NCBI GenBank assembly: GCA_021774695.1
Contig: JAJFIU010000048.1
Span: 1 to 64,000, forward strand
Source: Alphaproteobacteria bacterium
GTDB lineage: Bacteria; Pseudomonadota; Alphaproteobacteria; Sphingomonadales; Kordiimonadaceae
Direction of reading: 5' to 3'
Length of the DNA stretch: 64,000 bases
This document shows positions 34,748-43,359 of the stretch, in pieces. The translations under genes and the position numbers were made by a program. Every line of letters begins with the position of its first letter. The first letter of the stretch is position 1. The notes beneath the pieces were generated by a model. The model ran no database searches. It was not told the origin of the DNA and worked only from the letters and a program-made list of their open reading frames with translations.

Positions 34748-36538
34748 CTACCAGCCCTGATCCTTGCTAAATTGAGACGCAACGTCGTGACCCATCAGGT
34801 CTTCCAGCTCTTTGTGAGAGCGCTTGGCATAAGCTGCTGCCGCGGCTTCATCACCGTCAAAGTTAGCAACCTGTTCAATGGCAATTTCATCATAGCGCCT
34901 GAAACGCCCTGCAGTTCGGTGCGCTAGATGGGCCGGGTAGCCAAGTTCGCGCAGCGCCGCCTCGCCGATTTCAAGTGACGAACTGAAAGTTTCACGCCGA
35001 ACATGATGAACCCCAGCGGCTTTCAACTTGTTAACGTCGCCGCGAGTGCCTGCACGCGCCAATTTGGTAAGCTTCGGGAAATGCTTGGTTGCCAGTTCAG
35101 CGGCTTTCAGAACCGCAGCGGGATCATCCATTGCCAAAATCAGCAGCCGCGCATCTTTGGCACCGGCGGCCTCCAACAGATCAAGCCGGGTCACATCTCC
35201 ATAAAAAACCTTATAGCCAAACTTCCTCAACATCTCGATATGGTTTGGGTTGCTGTCTACAACGATTGTCGGAATTTTCAGTGACAACATCAGCCGGCCA
35301 ATTATCTGACCAAACCGACCAAATCCGGCGATAATTACATGGCCCTCGCTCGCCTCAACATCGCTTTCCAAGTGTACTACCTTGGTAAAGCGGCGCAGCA
35401 CAAGATCGCGCAGAAAACCCATCAACGGCGTCATCAACATTGATAGCGAGGCAACAACCAGCAGCTTCGCGCCCACGTCTGCGGGCATCATCGCCGACGC
35501 CGTCAAAACCGAGATCAGCACGAAGGCAAATTCACCTGCAGGTGCCAGCAAAACCGCAAAATATACTTGATCACTTCGGGTAAAACCTGCAATGCGACCC
35601 ACCAGTAGCAGCACAAGGGACTTTGCAACGATCAACCCTGCAACCATCAGGATAATTTCAATGGGGTCGGCGACAAACAAAGACAGATTTACCGACATGC
35701 CAACCGCGATGAAAAACAATCCCATCAAGAGCCCTTTGAACGGCTCGATATTCAACTCCATTTCATGGCGGTATTCCGAATCCGCCAGCAGCACCCCTGC
35801 CATAAAGGTGCCCAGCGCCATCGAGATGCCAACCTGCTCGGTTATCAACCCGCTACCTACCACCAACAAAAGCGCAAAACTGGTGAAAACCTCGCGCAGG
35901 CCAGTTAGCGCAATATAGCGAAACAAAGGCCGCAGTAAAAAACGGCTCGACAGAATGAAGAAGGCAAAAACCCCGACAATTTTCAGCTCCATCCACAGGG
36001 AAAAACCAGTCGAACTTGCCTCCATCGCCATAATAGGGATAACCGCCAATACAGGAATGATCGCCAAGTCCTGAAACAGCAACACTGAAAAAGTCGCGAT
36101 ACCAACGCCGGTTTTGTCCTGGCCGCCCTCCTCCAGTGTTTGCAGTGCAATGGGTGTTGACGACATCGCAAGCGCCAACCCGATCGCCAAAGCAAGCGGG
36201 ATAGGCACACCAAACGCTGCAACCAGCGCCGCAATAAGCAGTGTCGAGCCAATAACCTGTACACTGCCAAGGCCAATCAGTTGGCGTCGCAGTTGCCACA
36301 AAGTAGACGGTTTCAACTCCAGCCCAATCAGGAACATCAGCAAGGCAATCCCAATTTCTGAAAACTGTAAAATCGAGTCGATGTCGCCGATAACCCCTAT
36401 GCCGTATGGTCCGATCACCATGCCCGCAGCCAGATACCCAAGGATAGAACCCAGACCCAGGCGCTTGAACAGCGGCACCGCAATCACTGCGGCTGCAAGA
36501 AATATAAAGGCGCTATCCAGAAAATCAGGATCTTCCAT
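34748..36538 (-). CDS. kefC: KefB/KefC-type CPA2 cation:proton antiporter with RCK domain
   Basis: The 596-residue protein has about 12-13 membrane helices (SILGYLAAGMVIGPYGIGVI, SEIGIALLMFLIGLELKPSTLW) and a cytosolic TrkA-N/RCK domain beginning HVIIAGFGRFGQIIGRLM with the NAD-binding G-x-G-x-x-G and acidic V-V-D-S-N. KefC-type systems release K+ in exchange for protons when glutathione adducts bind the RCK domain, acidifying the cytoplasm against electrophiles. The KefF-type gene lies immediately upstream with only two bases between, supporting this role over a simple Na+/H+ antiporter. Confidence 0.93.
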   Translation of the reverse strand: MEDPDFLDSAFIFLAAAVIAVPLFKRLGLGSILGYLAAGMVIGPYGIGVIGDIDSILQFSEIGIALLMFLIGLELKPSTLWQLRRQLIGLGSVQVIGSTLLIAALVAAFGVPIPLALAIGLALAMSSTPIALQTLEEGGQDKTGVGIATFSVLLFQDLAIIPVLAVIPIMAMEASSTGFSLWMELKIVGVFAFFILSSRFLLRPLFRYIALTGLREVFTSFALLLVVGSGLITEQVGISMALGTFMAGVLLADSEYRHEMELNIEPFKGLLMGLFFIAVGMSVNLSLFVADPIEIILMVAGLIVAKSLVLLLVGRIAGFTRSDQVYFAVLLAPAGEFAFVLISVLTASAMMPADVGAKLLVVASLSMLMTPLMGFLRDLVLRRFTKVVHLESDVEASEGHVIIAGFGRFGQIIGRLMLSLKIPTIVVDSNPNHIEMLRKFGYKVFYGDVTRLDLLEAAGAKDARLLILAMDDPAAVLKAAELATKHFPKLTKLARAGTRGDVNKLKAAGVHHVRRETFSSSLEIGEAALRELGYPAHLAHRTAGRFRRYDEIAIEQVANFDGDEAAAAAYAKRSHKELEDLMGHDVASQFSKDQGW

Positions 36539-36540
36539 GT

Positions 36541-37083
36541 CTATGTCTCCTCAGACGAGGCAAGTCGCTCGATGGCTTCAACAAATGCTTCCGCACGGGC
36601 ATTGATTTCGCCGTATTCCATAGTGTGAGCACAATAGGTTACAAATGCTGGCCCCACCTCCATGCCACAAAATTCGGCGGTCATCCGAAACGGCAGTAAA
36701 AAATGTTCAATTTTGGCACCGTGCGTGGCCCCTTCCCGGTAGGACTCCATAGGCGCGCCGGTTGAAACCGCAAGCATGGTTTTTTTACCTTTAAGCGCCG
36801 TGCCGTCTTTACCGTGAGCAAAGCCATGTTGCAGGACCACATCCATCCATTCTTTAAGCAAAGCTGGCGCGCTGAACCAGTATATAGGAAATTGCAAAAC
36901 CAGCACATCAGCTTCAACAAGTGCCTTTTGCTCTGCCACTTCGTCCACATGCATCGAAGGATACAGGTCGTATAAGTCACGAATTTTCAAGCCGGGAACC
37001 ATGCGTGCCATTTCCTGCAAGCGCCGGTTATAACGCGATTTATGGGGCGACGGATGGCAATAAAGAAGAAGGATGTTTTTCAT
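36541..37083 (-). CDS. kefF: KefF-type NAD(P)H oxidoreductase (flavodoxin-like fold)
   Basis: The 180-residue protein has the family motifs ILLLYCHPSPHKSRYN (phosphate-binding loop), LVLQFPIYWFSAPALLKEWMD and AVSTGAPMESY. KefF proteins bind FMN, reduce quinones and are required ancillary activators of KefC. It is directly upstream of, and nearly overlaps, the antiporter gene, forming kefFC. An MdaB-type quinone reductase is the alternative label, but gene order favours KefF. Confidence 0.9.
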   Translation of the reverse strand: MKNILLLYCHPSPHKSRYNRRLQEMARMVPGLKIRDLYDLYPSMHVDEVAEQKALVEADVLVLQFPIYWFSAPALLKEWMDVVLQHGFAHGKDGTALKGKKTMLAVSTGAPMESYREGATHGAKIEHFLLPFRMTAEFCGMEVGPAFVTYCAHTMEYGEINARAEAFVEAIERLASSEET

Positions 37084-37158
37084 GAGTGTGACACTAGTGC
37101 TGTCATAGGGTCATGGCAAACCCAAAGCATCCATGAATTAGATAGATTTGCTAACCCG

Positions 37159-37674
37159 TCACTCAGCGAATTTTGATTTGACCTGATTATGCAGGAAAAT
37201 TCGGTCAACCAGCACACCATTGTCCGACATGGGAACATAGAGCACAGTAATGGCTAGATGGTTTTTCTGTTCAGACAAAGCATCGGCCGAAACCACAATA
37301 GGTTTGGCGATTTCTATACAGCGACGGCACGCTTGCAGAATACGGTCGCTAACGACCCGTATGCGATACTCTGAAATCAACTTGCCAGTCAGAGAACCAT
37401 AAAAATTATCCAGTTTGGTCCCTTCCAGCAGCCCCTTGGCATCAACGAATGATCCAGCTGCATCATAAATCGGCTCAAGCAAAGCAACTTCTGGAAGAAT
37501 CGAGGTCAAATCCTCAGGACTAAGATCGCCGCGCCGGGGCATACGGGTGCCACCGGTCTGCGCCTCAAAATACCGCAAATCTTTATCAACCACCGGATCA
37601 TGCAGACGCCATTGCTCGGCATCTTCAAGCCTGAAGCCTTCAAAAATCGGTTTGCTGTTTGAGGTTAAACTCAT
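37159..37674 (-). CDS. PAS_5-type domain protein
   Basis: The 171-residue protein matches the alphaproteobacterial PAS-domain family recognised by the segments LRYFEAQTGGTRMPRRGDLSPEDL, ILPEVALLEPIYD and TGKLISEYRIRVVSD. These proteins are stand-alone cytoplasmic PAS domains; some affect cell-cycle or stress regulation, but most are uncharacterised. It is 75 bases upstream of kefF on the same strand and may be cotranscribed. Ligand unknown. Confidence 0.8.
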   Translation of the reverse strand: MSLTSNSKPIFEGFRLEDAEQWRLHDPVVDKDLRYFEAQTGGTRMPRRGDLSPEDLTSILPEVALLEPIYDAAGSFVDAKGLLEGTKLDNFYGSLTGKLISEYRIRVVSDRILQACRRCIEIAKPIVVSADALSEQKNHLAITVLYVPMSDNGVLVDRIFLHNQVKSKFAE

Positions 37675-37796
37675 TAGCTATCCTGCCAGCTGATTTTATT
37701 CACTTAAGTTCAATTTAAGAAAAAACACTTATTTTGTCTGTCCACGAAACGACACTAAATTATAGGTTGATCTATATCCAATTTTAAATTGGGTTA

Positions 37797-39101
37797 TTAT
37801 GGTACTACACCCATCTGTCCAATGGGTTCATCAATGCTGGACGGCGGCACAGTGAACCAGGCAGGCCCAGTTTCGGTCATATAAAGGCAATCTTCCAGCC
37901 GAACCCCGAATTCGCCGTAAATATAAAGGCCAGGCTCGTTGGAAAAACACATGCCAGCGGCCAGCGGCATCGTCTGGCCGCGCACGAAATTAATCCGCTC
38001 GTGGCCGTCCATGCCAATACCGTGGCCGGTTCGGTGGCTAAGGCCCGGGGTTTGGTAGTCGGGGCCGTAGCCCAAGCTTTCATAGAAGATACGCACCGCA
38101 TCGTCCACGCCGCCTGCAGGCGCGCCGATGCCTGCAGCATCAAATGCAACCTCCTGGCCGCGCCGAACGGTTTGCCACACTTCACGCTGGCGCGCGCTAG
38201 CATCACCAAACACAAAAGTGCGCGAGATGTCCGACTGGTACCCTTCCACGTTGCAGCCGCAGTCCATCAACACCACATCGCCGTTTTTCAAGCTTTGCGG
38301 CGCGCCGGTGCCGTGCGGGTATGCGCTGGCCTCAGCCAGTAGCGCCATGGTCCAGATACCCTTGCCGCCCAACTTCGCCTGCGCCGACCGCATCCGGGCA
38401 TTGATATCAGCCGGTGTCATGCCCGCTTCCAGCGTATTCCACACATGGTGGTAAGCGCCCAGCGTGACCGCATTGGCCGTATGCATCAGCTGCAGTTCAT
38501 GGCGGGACTTGAACATGCGGCAACCATCGACCACCGCGCGGCCATTGCCGATTGGCACTGACTGCGCCTTCAGGCCTTCCACCACAAAATAGCGCACCGA
38601 ATCTTCAAGCCCGATAGGCATACCCGCAACGCCGCGGTCTTCAAGGATTTGCCTGACCCGCAAAAACGGGTCCTCGTGTTCGTGCCACGGGCGCACGTCA
38701 TCGCCGAAGCTCATGCGTTCGCGGGCGCGTGGTTCCTCAAAAAACGGGGTAACAACCGCCATGTCGCCCTCGGCTGGGATAACCACTGCGGTTAATCGCT
38801 CGCTGCGGCCCCAATTGATGCCAGTGAAATACCTCATCGACGAGCCGGGCTCCAGCAACAACGCACCGAGCCCTTGCTGGCGCAAAAGCTGCTGCGCTTT
38901 TGCGATGCGTTCCTTGCGCTCCGCCGCCGAGATTGGCACCGCACCAGCGGCAATATTTTGCAGCGCACCGCCAGTTTGCTTTGACGTTTCTGCCCGACCA
39001 GCCGCTTGCCCAATAGCAGGCAAAGTTGGAACCAGCGCGGTAACCGCCGCAACCCCGGTTAGCCCCTTAAGAAAAGACCGTTTAGATTGACTTGAACGCA
39101 C
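37797..39101 (-). CDS. Exported M24 family Xaa-Pro peptidase (Tat-type signal)
   Basis: The GTG start at 39101 is the only one that includes the export signal SKRSFLKGLTGVAAVTALVP, a twin-arginine-like motif with KR in place of RR. The C-terminal creatinase/aminopeptidase fold keeps all five metal ligands: D280 and D291 (MDCGCNVEGYQSD), H360 (HRTGHGIGMDGHE), E389 (SNEP) and E403 (RLED). It should cleave Xaa-Pro bonds in the periplasm. The amidohydrolase gene is 47 bases upstream in the same operon; the gap holds a 15-bp triplicate repeat. Confidence 0.92.
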   Translation of the reverse strand: MRSSQSKRSFLKGLTGVAAVTALVPTLPAIGQAAGRAETSKQTGGALQNIAAGAVPISAAERKERIAKAQQLLRQQGLGALLLEPGSSMRYFTGINWGRSERLTAVVIPAEGDMAVVTPFFEEPRARERMSFGDDVRPWHEHEDPFLRVRQILEDRGVAGMPIGLEDSVRYFVVEGLKAQSVPIGNGRAVVDGCRMFKSRHELQLMHTANAVTLGAYHHVWNTLEAGMTPADINARMRSAQAKLGGKGIWTMALLAEASAYPHGTGAPQSLKNGDVVLMDCGCNVEGYQSDISRTFVFGDASARQREVWQTVRRGQEVAFDAAGIGAPAGGVDDAVRIFYESLGYGPDYQTPGLSHRTGHGIGMDGHERINFVRGQTMPLAAGMCFSNEPGLYIYGEFGVRLEDCLYMTETGPAWFTVPPSSIDEPIGQMGVVP

Positions 39102-39111
39102 GCCTTCACCC

Positions 39112-39156
39112 CCGATTTCTATTTGGCCGATTTCTATTTGGTCAATTGCTATTTAG
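39112..39156. repeat. 15-bp tandem repeat, three units
   Basis: CCGATTTCTATTTGG occurs twice in tandem (39112-39126, 39127-39141), followed by a diverged third copy TCAATTGCTATTTAG (39142-39156). On the minus strand each unit contains AAATAG, so the amidohydrolase stop triplet is repeated. The array ends 11 bases before the M24 peptidase start codon. Confidence 0.85.
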
Positions 39157-40444
39157 CTGACTTAACGACCTTGCCGCCTTGCATAATAAAAGCAACATTT
39201 TCAGTGACCGAAATATCATCAAGCGGATTACCGCTAACGGCGACAATATCAGCCATGAAGCCCTCTTGCAGCGCACCGATATCATTTTCCATTTTCAGCA
39301 ATGTGGCTGCATTAATGGTAGCGGCTTGCAGGGCCTGCAAAGGGGTCATGCCGTATTTTACCATGCGCGAAAACTGCTTGGCGTTATCGCCGTGCGGGTA
39401 AATCGCCGCGTCGGAACCAAATACCATTTTCACGCCAGCCTTCACCGCGCGGCCAAAGGCATCGCGCTGGGCTTTGGATACCTGCTTTTCCTTGTTGATG
39501 TTTTCCTCCGGCACGCCGTTGGCCTCACCGAACGCCAGGGTATATTCCGTGTTGTAAATATCCATCGAAAAATAAGTGCCATATTCCTTGGCCAAGCTGA
39601 TCGCCTCGTCGTCGGCAAAGCTGGCGTGCTCGATGCTGTCAACACCGGCGACAATCGCGGCCTTGATACCGTCGATGCCGTGGGCGTGGGCGGCGATGGT
39701 CATGCCGCGCAGGTGCGCTTCTGCTACTGCTGATTTAAGCTCCTCAAGGGTTAGCTGTTGCACACCCACTTTGGTACCTTTGGAGAAAACACCGCCGGTG
39801 GCACATACCTTAATGGCGTTGGCACCGTATTTGATATTTTCGCGCACTTTGGCGCGGATGGCCCAAGGGCCGTCTGCAATGCCGCCGCCTTTTGCGCCCA
39901 TTTCAGGGGGGAAAAAATTATTATCGCAGTGGCCGCCAGTGATGCCGATGGCGTTGCCGACCGCAAAAATGCGTGGGCCATCAATATCGCCAGCATTAAT
40001 GCCGTCGCGCACCGCGATAACGCTGCCGCCGCCCGCGCCCACATCGCGCACGGTGGTAAAACCGGCCATCAGGGTTTTGCGCGCGTTTTTAACCGCAACA
40101 ACGGCCTGACGCGGCGCAGAGTAGCTAAGCCCGGCGAAGAAATTGCCGCCCGCATCGCCCGACAGATGCACATGCATGTCCATAAAACCGGGGGTGAGCG
40201 TCATGCCGTCCAGCGCAATCTCGGTGGCACCGTCTGGCACCGAAAGCTGGCCTGCCGTGCCAATGGCCGCAATGCGCCCGCCGCGGATAACCAGCGCCGG
40301 GTTTTCAACCAGCTTGCCGCCGATCACATCAACCATGGCCTTTGCCGACAGATAAATATCGCCCTCTTCCGCCAGTGTTGGCGCGGTGAATGACAACAAT
40401 AGTGCCGAAACGGCGGTGGTAACTTTAAAAACTGAACGACGCAT
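39149..40444 (-). CDS. Exported amidohydrolase (Xaa-Pro dipeptidase/imidazolonepropionase-like)
   Basis: The ATG at 40444 has GGGAGGG seven bases upstream and yields a signal peptide (RRSVFKVTTAVSALLLSFTAPTLA). The 431-residue TIM-barrel amidohydrolase shows H91-x-H93 (MDMHVHLSG), a carbamylated-lysine candidate K212 (AIKVCATGG), H253/H255 (AAHAHG), H273 (SIEHAS) and D345 (FGSDAAIYPHG). This matches the binuclear group that includes carboxypeptidases/prolidases acting on Xaa-Pro and Xaa-Arg dipeptides. Its pairing with an exported M24 Xaa-Pro peptidase supports a prolyl-peptide role. Confidence 0.9.
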   Translation of the reverse strand: MRRSVFKVTTAVSALLLSFTAPTLAEEGDIYLSAKAMVDVIGGKLVENPALVIRGGRIAAIGTAGQLSVPDGATEIALDGMTLTPGFMDMHVHLSGDAGGNFFAGLSYSAPRQAVVAVKNARKTLMAGFTTVRDVGAGGGSVIAVRDGINAGDIDGPRIFAVGNAIGITGGHCDNNFFPPEMGAKGGGIADGPWAIRAKVRENIKYGANAIKVCATGGVFSKGTKVGVQQLTLEELKSAVAEAHLRGMTIAAHAHGIDGIKAAIVAGVDSIEHASFADDEAISLAKEYGTYFSMDIYNTEYTLAFGEANGVPEENINKEKQVSKAQRDAFGRAVKAGVKMVFGSDAAIYPHGDNAKQFSRMVKYGMTPLQALQAATINAATLLKMENDIGALQEGFMADIVAVSGNPLDDISVTENVAFIMQGGKVVKSAK

Positions 40445-40744
40445 AGAAAACCCTCCCAAGGAAATAGTGAACCGAGAGCCTAAGGGGTTTGCAAACCGCT
40501 GTCTATCCGGATTGAAAAAGATGGTTCACGATGAGTTGAGAGACCGCAAACTGCGCCGCTTGTGGAGCTGTTATTCTTATCATGTGCAAATTAGGCGAGA
40601 ACTACCAAACTCGAAAGATTAATTTTATTCCGTCCCTATAGGTATGCGGCATCCTGATTTCCAATCGTATTGCTGAAATTCATGAAGGTATCAGGGGGCG
40701 TACCGCTAATTATATACAGCCCCAGATACAACTTCTTACAGTAT
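40445..40744. other. Intergenic region, no gene seen
   Basis: About 300 bases between the start of the amidohydrolase gene and the stop of the alkylsulfatase gene, both minus strand. It should contain the amidohydrolase promoter and the sulfatase terminator. I see no ORF with a ribosome site and no strong hairpin. Confidence 0.4.
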
Positions 40745-42742
40745 TTATGGTCTTACGATTTCGAACCAAAAAGGCGGTTCCTCAATAAGGTCAAAGAAAG
40801 CTTTTATCTCAAGCGGATTGCCTTCAATGGAAATTTCACCGCTTTTAGCTAATTCGGCAAAGCTCTTCTGCTTCATGTTGAGTTGGTTGAGACCTGATCT
40901 GGTGATGTTGATCGTCGATGCGCCTTCCTGAGCCTCTCCCATACGGTGATGTAGCGTTCCGTTGCTGACAAACAAATGGGCTCGCTGACCTGTATCACTT
41001 ATAACAAAATTTATATCTTGATCTTTTTTCGCGGCTTTAGGGCCGTTAAGACGAACGGCCAGCAAGTCAAAATAAAGCTCAAGAGGCACCGCTTTAACAA
41101 TATCGACGCTTGTGGTCCGCGGGGCGGGGAGGTCTAGAACACCTTTTCTAAGTTCTTGTGCACCTGTGAGGTAAAAGTTACGCCAAGTCCCGCTCTCCGA
41201 CTGGTAAGCCATTTGAGTGTAAACATTGGCCAAAAGAGTTGCAGCTTCATTATTGTCAGGTTGCGCAAAAACGAGATTGCTAAGCGCGGTTGCCGCGAAC
41301 CTGTACTCTCCGGCCTTATAATCAGCGCGCGCCTTTTCAAGAATGTTTTCGGCACCGCCCATATAGGCTACAAATTTCCTCCCGGACTCGACCGGAGGTA
41401 GCGGATCCAGGTTAGCCGGATTTCCATCAAAATATCCAAAATAGAGTTGATATTGAGCCTTGGAGTTATGGGACACAGTGCCGTAATAACCTCGGTTAGC
41501 AAAGGAATTGGCTATACCGAGTGGCAGGTCCAAACGCGCAGGTATCTCATGCATCGTATAGCCCATATTGGCAAGGCGCAAAGTTTGGTCATGAACATAA
41601 CGATATAGATCACGCTGCCCCTCCCATAATTCAACGATTTCGGGCTTGTTCCAAACTGGCCAATGGTGCGAACCAAATGAAACATCTGCTTTATCCCCGT
41701 AGAGGGTGATGGCTTGATCAATATATTTACTCCAAATTAAACCGTCACGAACTTTCGCTCCGCGTGGCGTTAGCAGGTTATGAAACGTGTGATTAATGAT
41801 CTCTGCCTGACAAAATGCTTTATATTTAGAAATATAAAACATGAACTCACTTGGAGCTTCGGCCCCCGAAGTCAGGATGAACTCCATTTCTATGCCGTCG
41901 ATGGTAACCTTTTGCCCTGTATGATCCACATTTATCGTAGGTTCCATCAATCCTAACGTTCCGCTTGATGTTCCCTGACCGAGGCCAACACCAACTTGAT
42001 GTTTTGGGTCTTTGGGTAACAAACTGCCAAATTGATACGTGGCTCGGCGGGTCATGGCGTTGCCTGCAAGAAGATTTTCGCTCACGGTTTCAAGAATAAA
42101 ATGATCGGGCGCAATTATCTCAACACCCGCTTCAACAGCTGCATCAGATATTATTCCTCTAACACCTCCAAAGTGGTCTGCGTGTGAATGTGTAAATATT
42201 ACTGCTTTAACAGGAAATACACCTAATTCCTGATCAACAAGGTCCTTGGCGCGCTCTGCAACTTCTTTGGTGATAAGGGGATCAACAACAATCCATCCCG
42301 TATCCCCTTTGATGAAGGTAATATTGGAAAGATCGAATCCTCTGATCTGATAAATACCCTCTGTCACTTCAAATAAACCATGCTTCGCCGTGAGTTGACT
42401 TTGACGCCATAAACTCGGGTTTACAGTTGAGGGAGCATCACCCTTTAGGAAGTCATATGCACCGAAGTCATAAACGGGAGCACCGTCTTTTGTTAGAACT
42501 TTAGTATCGCCAAAAGTTGCGATAAAACCACGGTTTGCGCGCTCAAAATCACGACTATCCTGAAAATCAAGGTTTGAAGTTTGGTCCTTGTTCGACTTCA
42601 TAACGGCCTGAGAGGCCTCAAGGGTCTTCGTGGACATTGCGTCACTCGACTGGTCAGCTTTATTGTTGCTGTTCACCAGCGCTGAGACGCTGCTGCTCAT
42701 AACAATCAATGATACGGCGAGTGCTGTTGCAATAAACTTCAT
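40745..42742 (-). CDS. Exported alkyl/aryl sulfatase, metallo-beta-lactamase fold (SdsA1-like)
   Basis: The 665-residue product starts at the ATG at 42742 (AGGAC upstream) with a signal peptide (KFIATALAVSLIVMSSSVSA). The MBL zinc motif is THSHADHFGG (H185, H187, D189, H190). Family-specific segments follow (GVGLGQGTSSGTLGLMEPT, GSHHWPVWN). A dimerisation domain (about 360-530) and a C-terminal SCP2-like domain end the protein, as in SdsA1, which hydrolyses alkyl sulfates to alcohols. The gene looks more AT-rich than its neighbours, with ATA and TTA codons common, suggesting later acquisition. Confidence 0.92.
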   Translation of the reverse strand: MKFIATALAVSLIVMSSSVSALVNSNNKADQSSDAMSTKTLEASQAVMKSNKDQTSNLDFQDSRDFERANRGFIATFGDTKVLTKDGAPVYDFGAYDFLKGDAPSTVNPSLWRQSQLTAKHGLFEVTEGIYQIRGFDLSNITFIKGDTGWIVVDPLITKEVAERAKDLVDQELGVFPVKAVIFTHSHADHFGGVRGIISDAAVEAGVEIIAPDHFILETVSENLLAGNAMTRRATYQFGSLLPKDPKHQVGVGLGQGTSSGTLGLMEPTINVDHTGQKVTIDGIEMEFILTSGAEAPSEFMFYISKYKAFCQAEIINHTFHNLLTPRGAKVRDGLIWSKYIDQAITLYGDKADVSFGSHHWPVWNKPEIVELWEGQRDLYRYVHDQTLRLANMGYTMHEIPARLDLPLGIANSFANRGYYGTVSHNSKAQYQLYFGYFDGNPANLDPLPPVESGRKFVAYMGGAENILEKARADYKAGEYRFAATALSNLVFAQPDNNEAATLLANVYTQMAYQSESGTWRNFYLTGAQELRKGVLDLPAPRTTSVDIVKAVPLELYFDLLAVRLNGPKAAKKDQDINFVISDTGQRAHLFVSNGTLHHRMGEAQEGASTINITRSGLNQLNMKQKSFAELAKSGEISIEGNPLEIKAFFDLIEEPPFWFEIVRP

Positions 42743-42799
42743 ATTAATCGTCCTAAACAATGTTGACTTCTTTGATCAGATCTGCGGCTTCTCTTGCAA

Positions 42800-43348
42800 T
42801 CACGCCGCAACAGGTGCCGCCATTGATGCCTTTTCAAACTCCTCGCGGGCGTGCTGGAACTGGGTCAGGGACTTCTCCACATACATCAGCACTTCGTCCA
42901 CATAGCCGTCGGTGGAGGCCGACCAAACGCGGTTGATATAGCGCTCTCCAGCCGCGAAGCTGGACATGATATCCGCGAAGGTTTGCAGACCGAAAATATG
43001 CTTCATGCTGTCGCGCGCATCGGCGAAATTATTCAGGTCCTCCCGGAACAGCTTATCAATCTCGAAGCGCATGTCATAAGTGGGCACGCTGTCTTTGCGG
43101 CCATTAAGCGCCTCCAGGTTTTTGACGATATTATCCAGGCTTTCGCCCATAACACGCCGATTATTGTGCAGCTTATCGCTGGATTTAGCTTCAGTGGCTT
43201 CCATCCGTTTGATCAAAACCACCCCGATGATGCCCGCTAGGATAACCGGGATAAAGGTGACCCAATCAATATGGGTTTCATCAAGTGATGCTAAAAATGC
43301 CCCGCCAAGGAAAGCCGCTGCAACGATTAAATATGCGATGAGTTTCAT
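42800..43348 (-). CDS. Membrane protein of unknown function, two N-terminal helices
   Basis: The 182-residue protein begins with two hydrophobic segments (LIAYLIVAAAFLGGAFLASL and VTFIPVILAGIIGVVLIKRM), then a long charged helical region (LHNNRRVMGESLDNIVKNLEAL to the C-terminus). I recognise no family. It starts 11 bases after the OPT transporter gene ends and is surely cotranscribed, so it may be an accessory or regulatory subunit of that transporter. Confidence 0.8.
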   Translation of the reverse strand: MKLIAYLIVAAAFLGGAFLASLDETHIDWVTFIPVILAGIIGVVLIKRMEATEAKSSDKLHNNRRVMGESLDNIVKNLEALNGRKDSVPTYDMRFEIDKLFREDLNNFADARDSMKHIFGLQTFADIMSSFAAGERYINRVWSASTDGYVDEVLMYVEKSLTQFQHAREEFEKASMAAPVAA

Positions 43349-43359
43349 GGCTTCTCTCC

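Noticed and set aside
40386-40622. 78-codon plus-strand ORF at the amidohydrolase promoter
   Set aside because: It starts within the amidohydrolase signal-peptide coding region and lacks a ribosome site or family.
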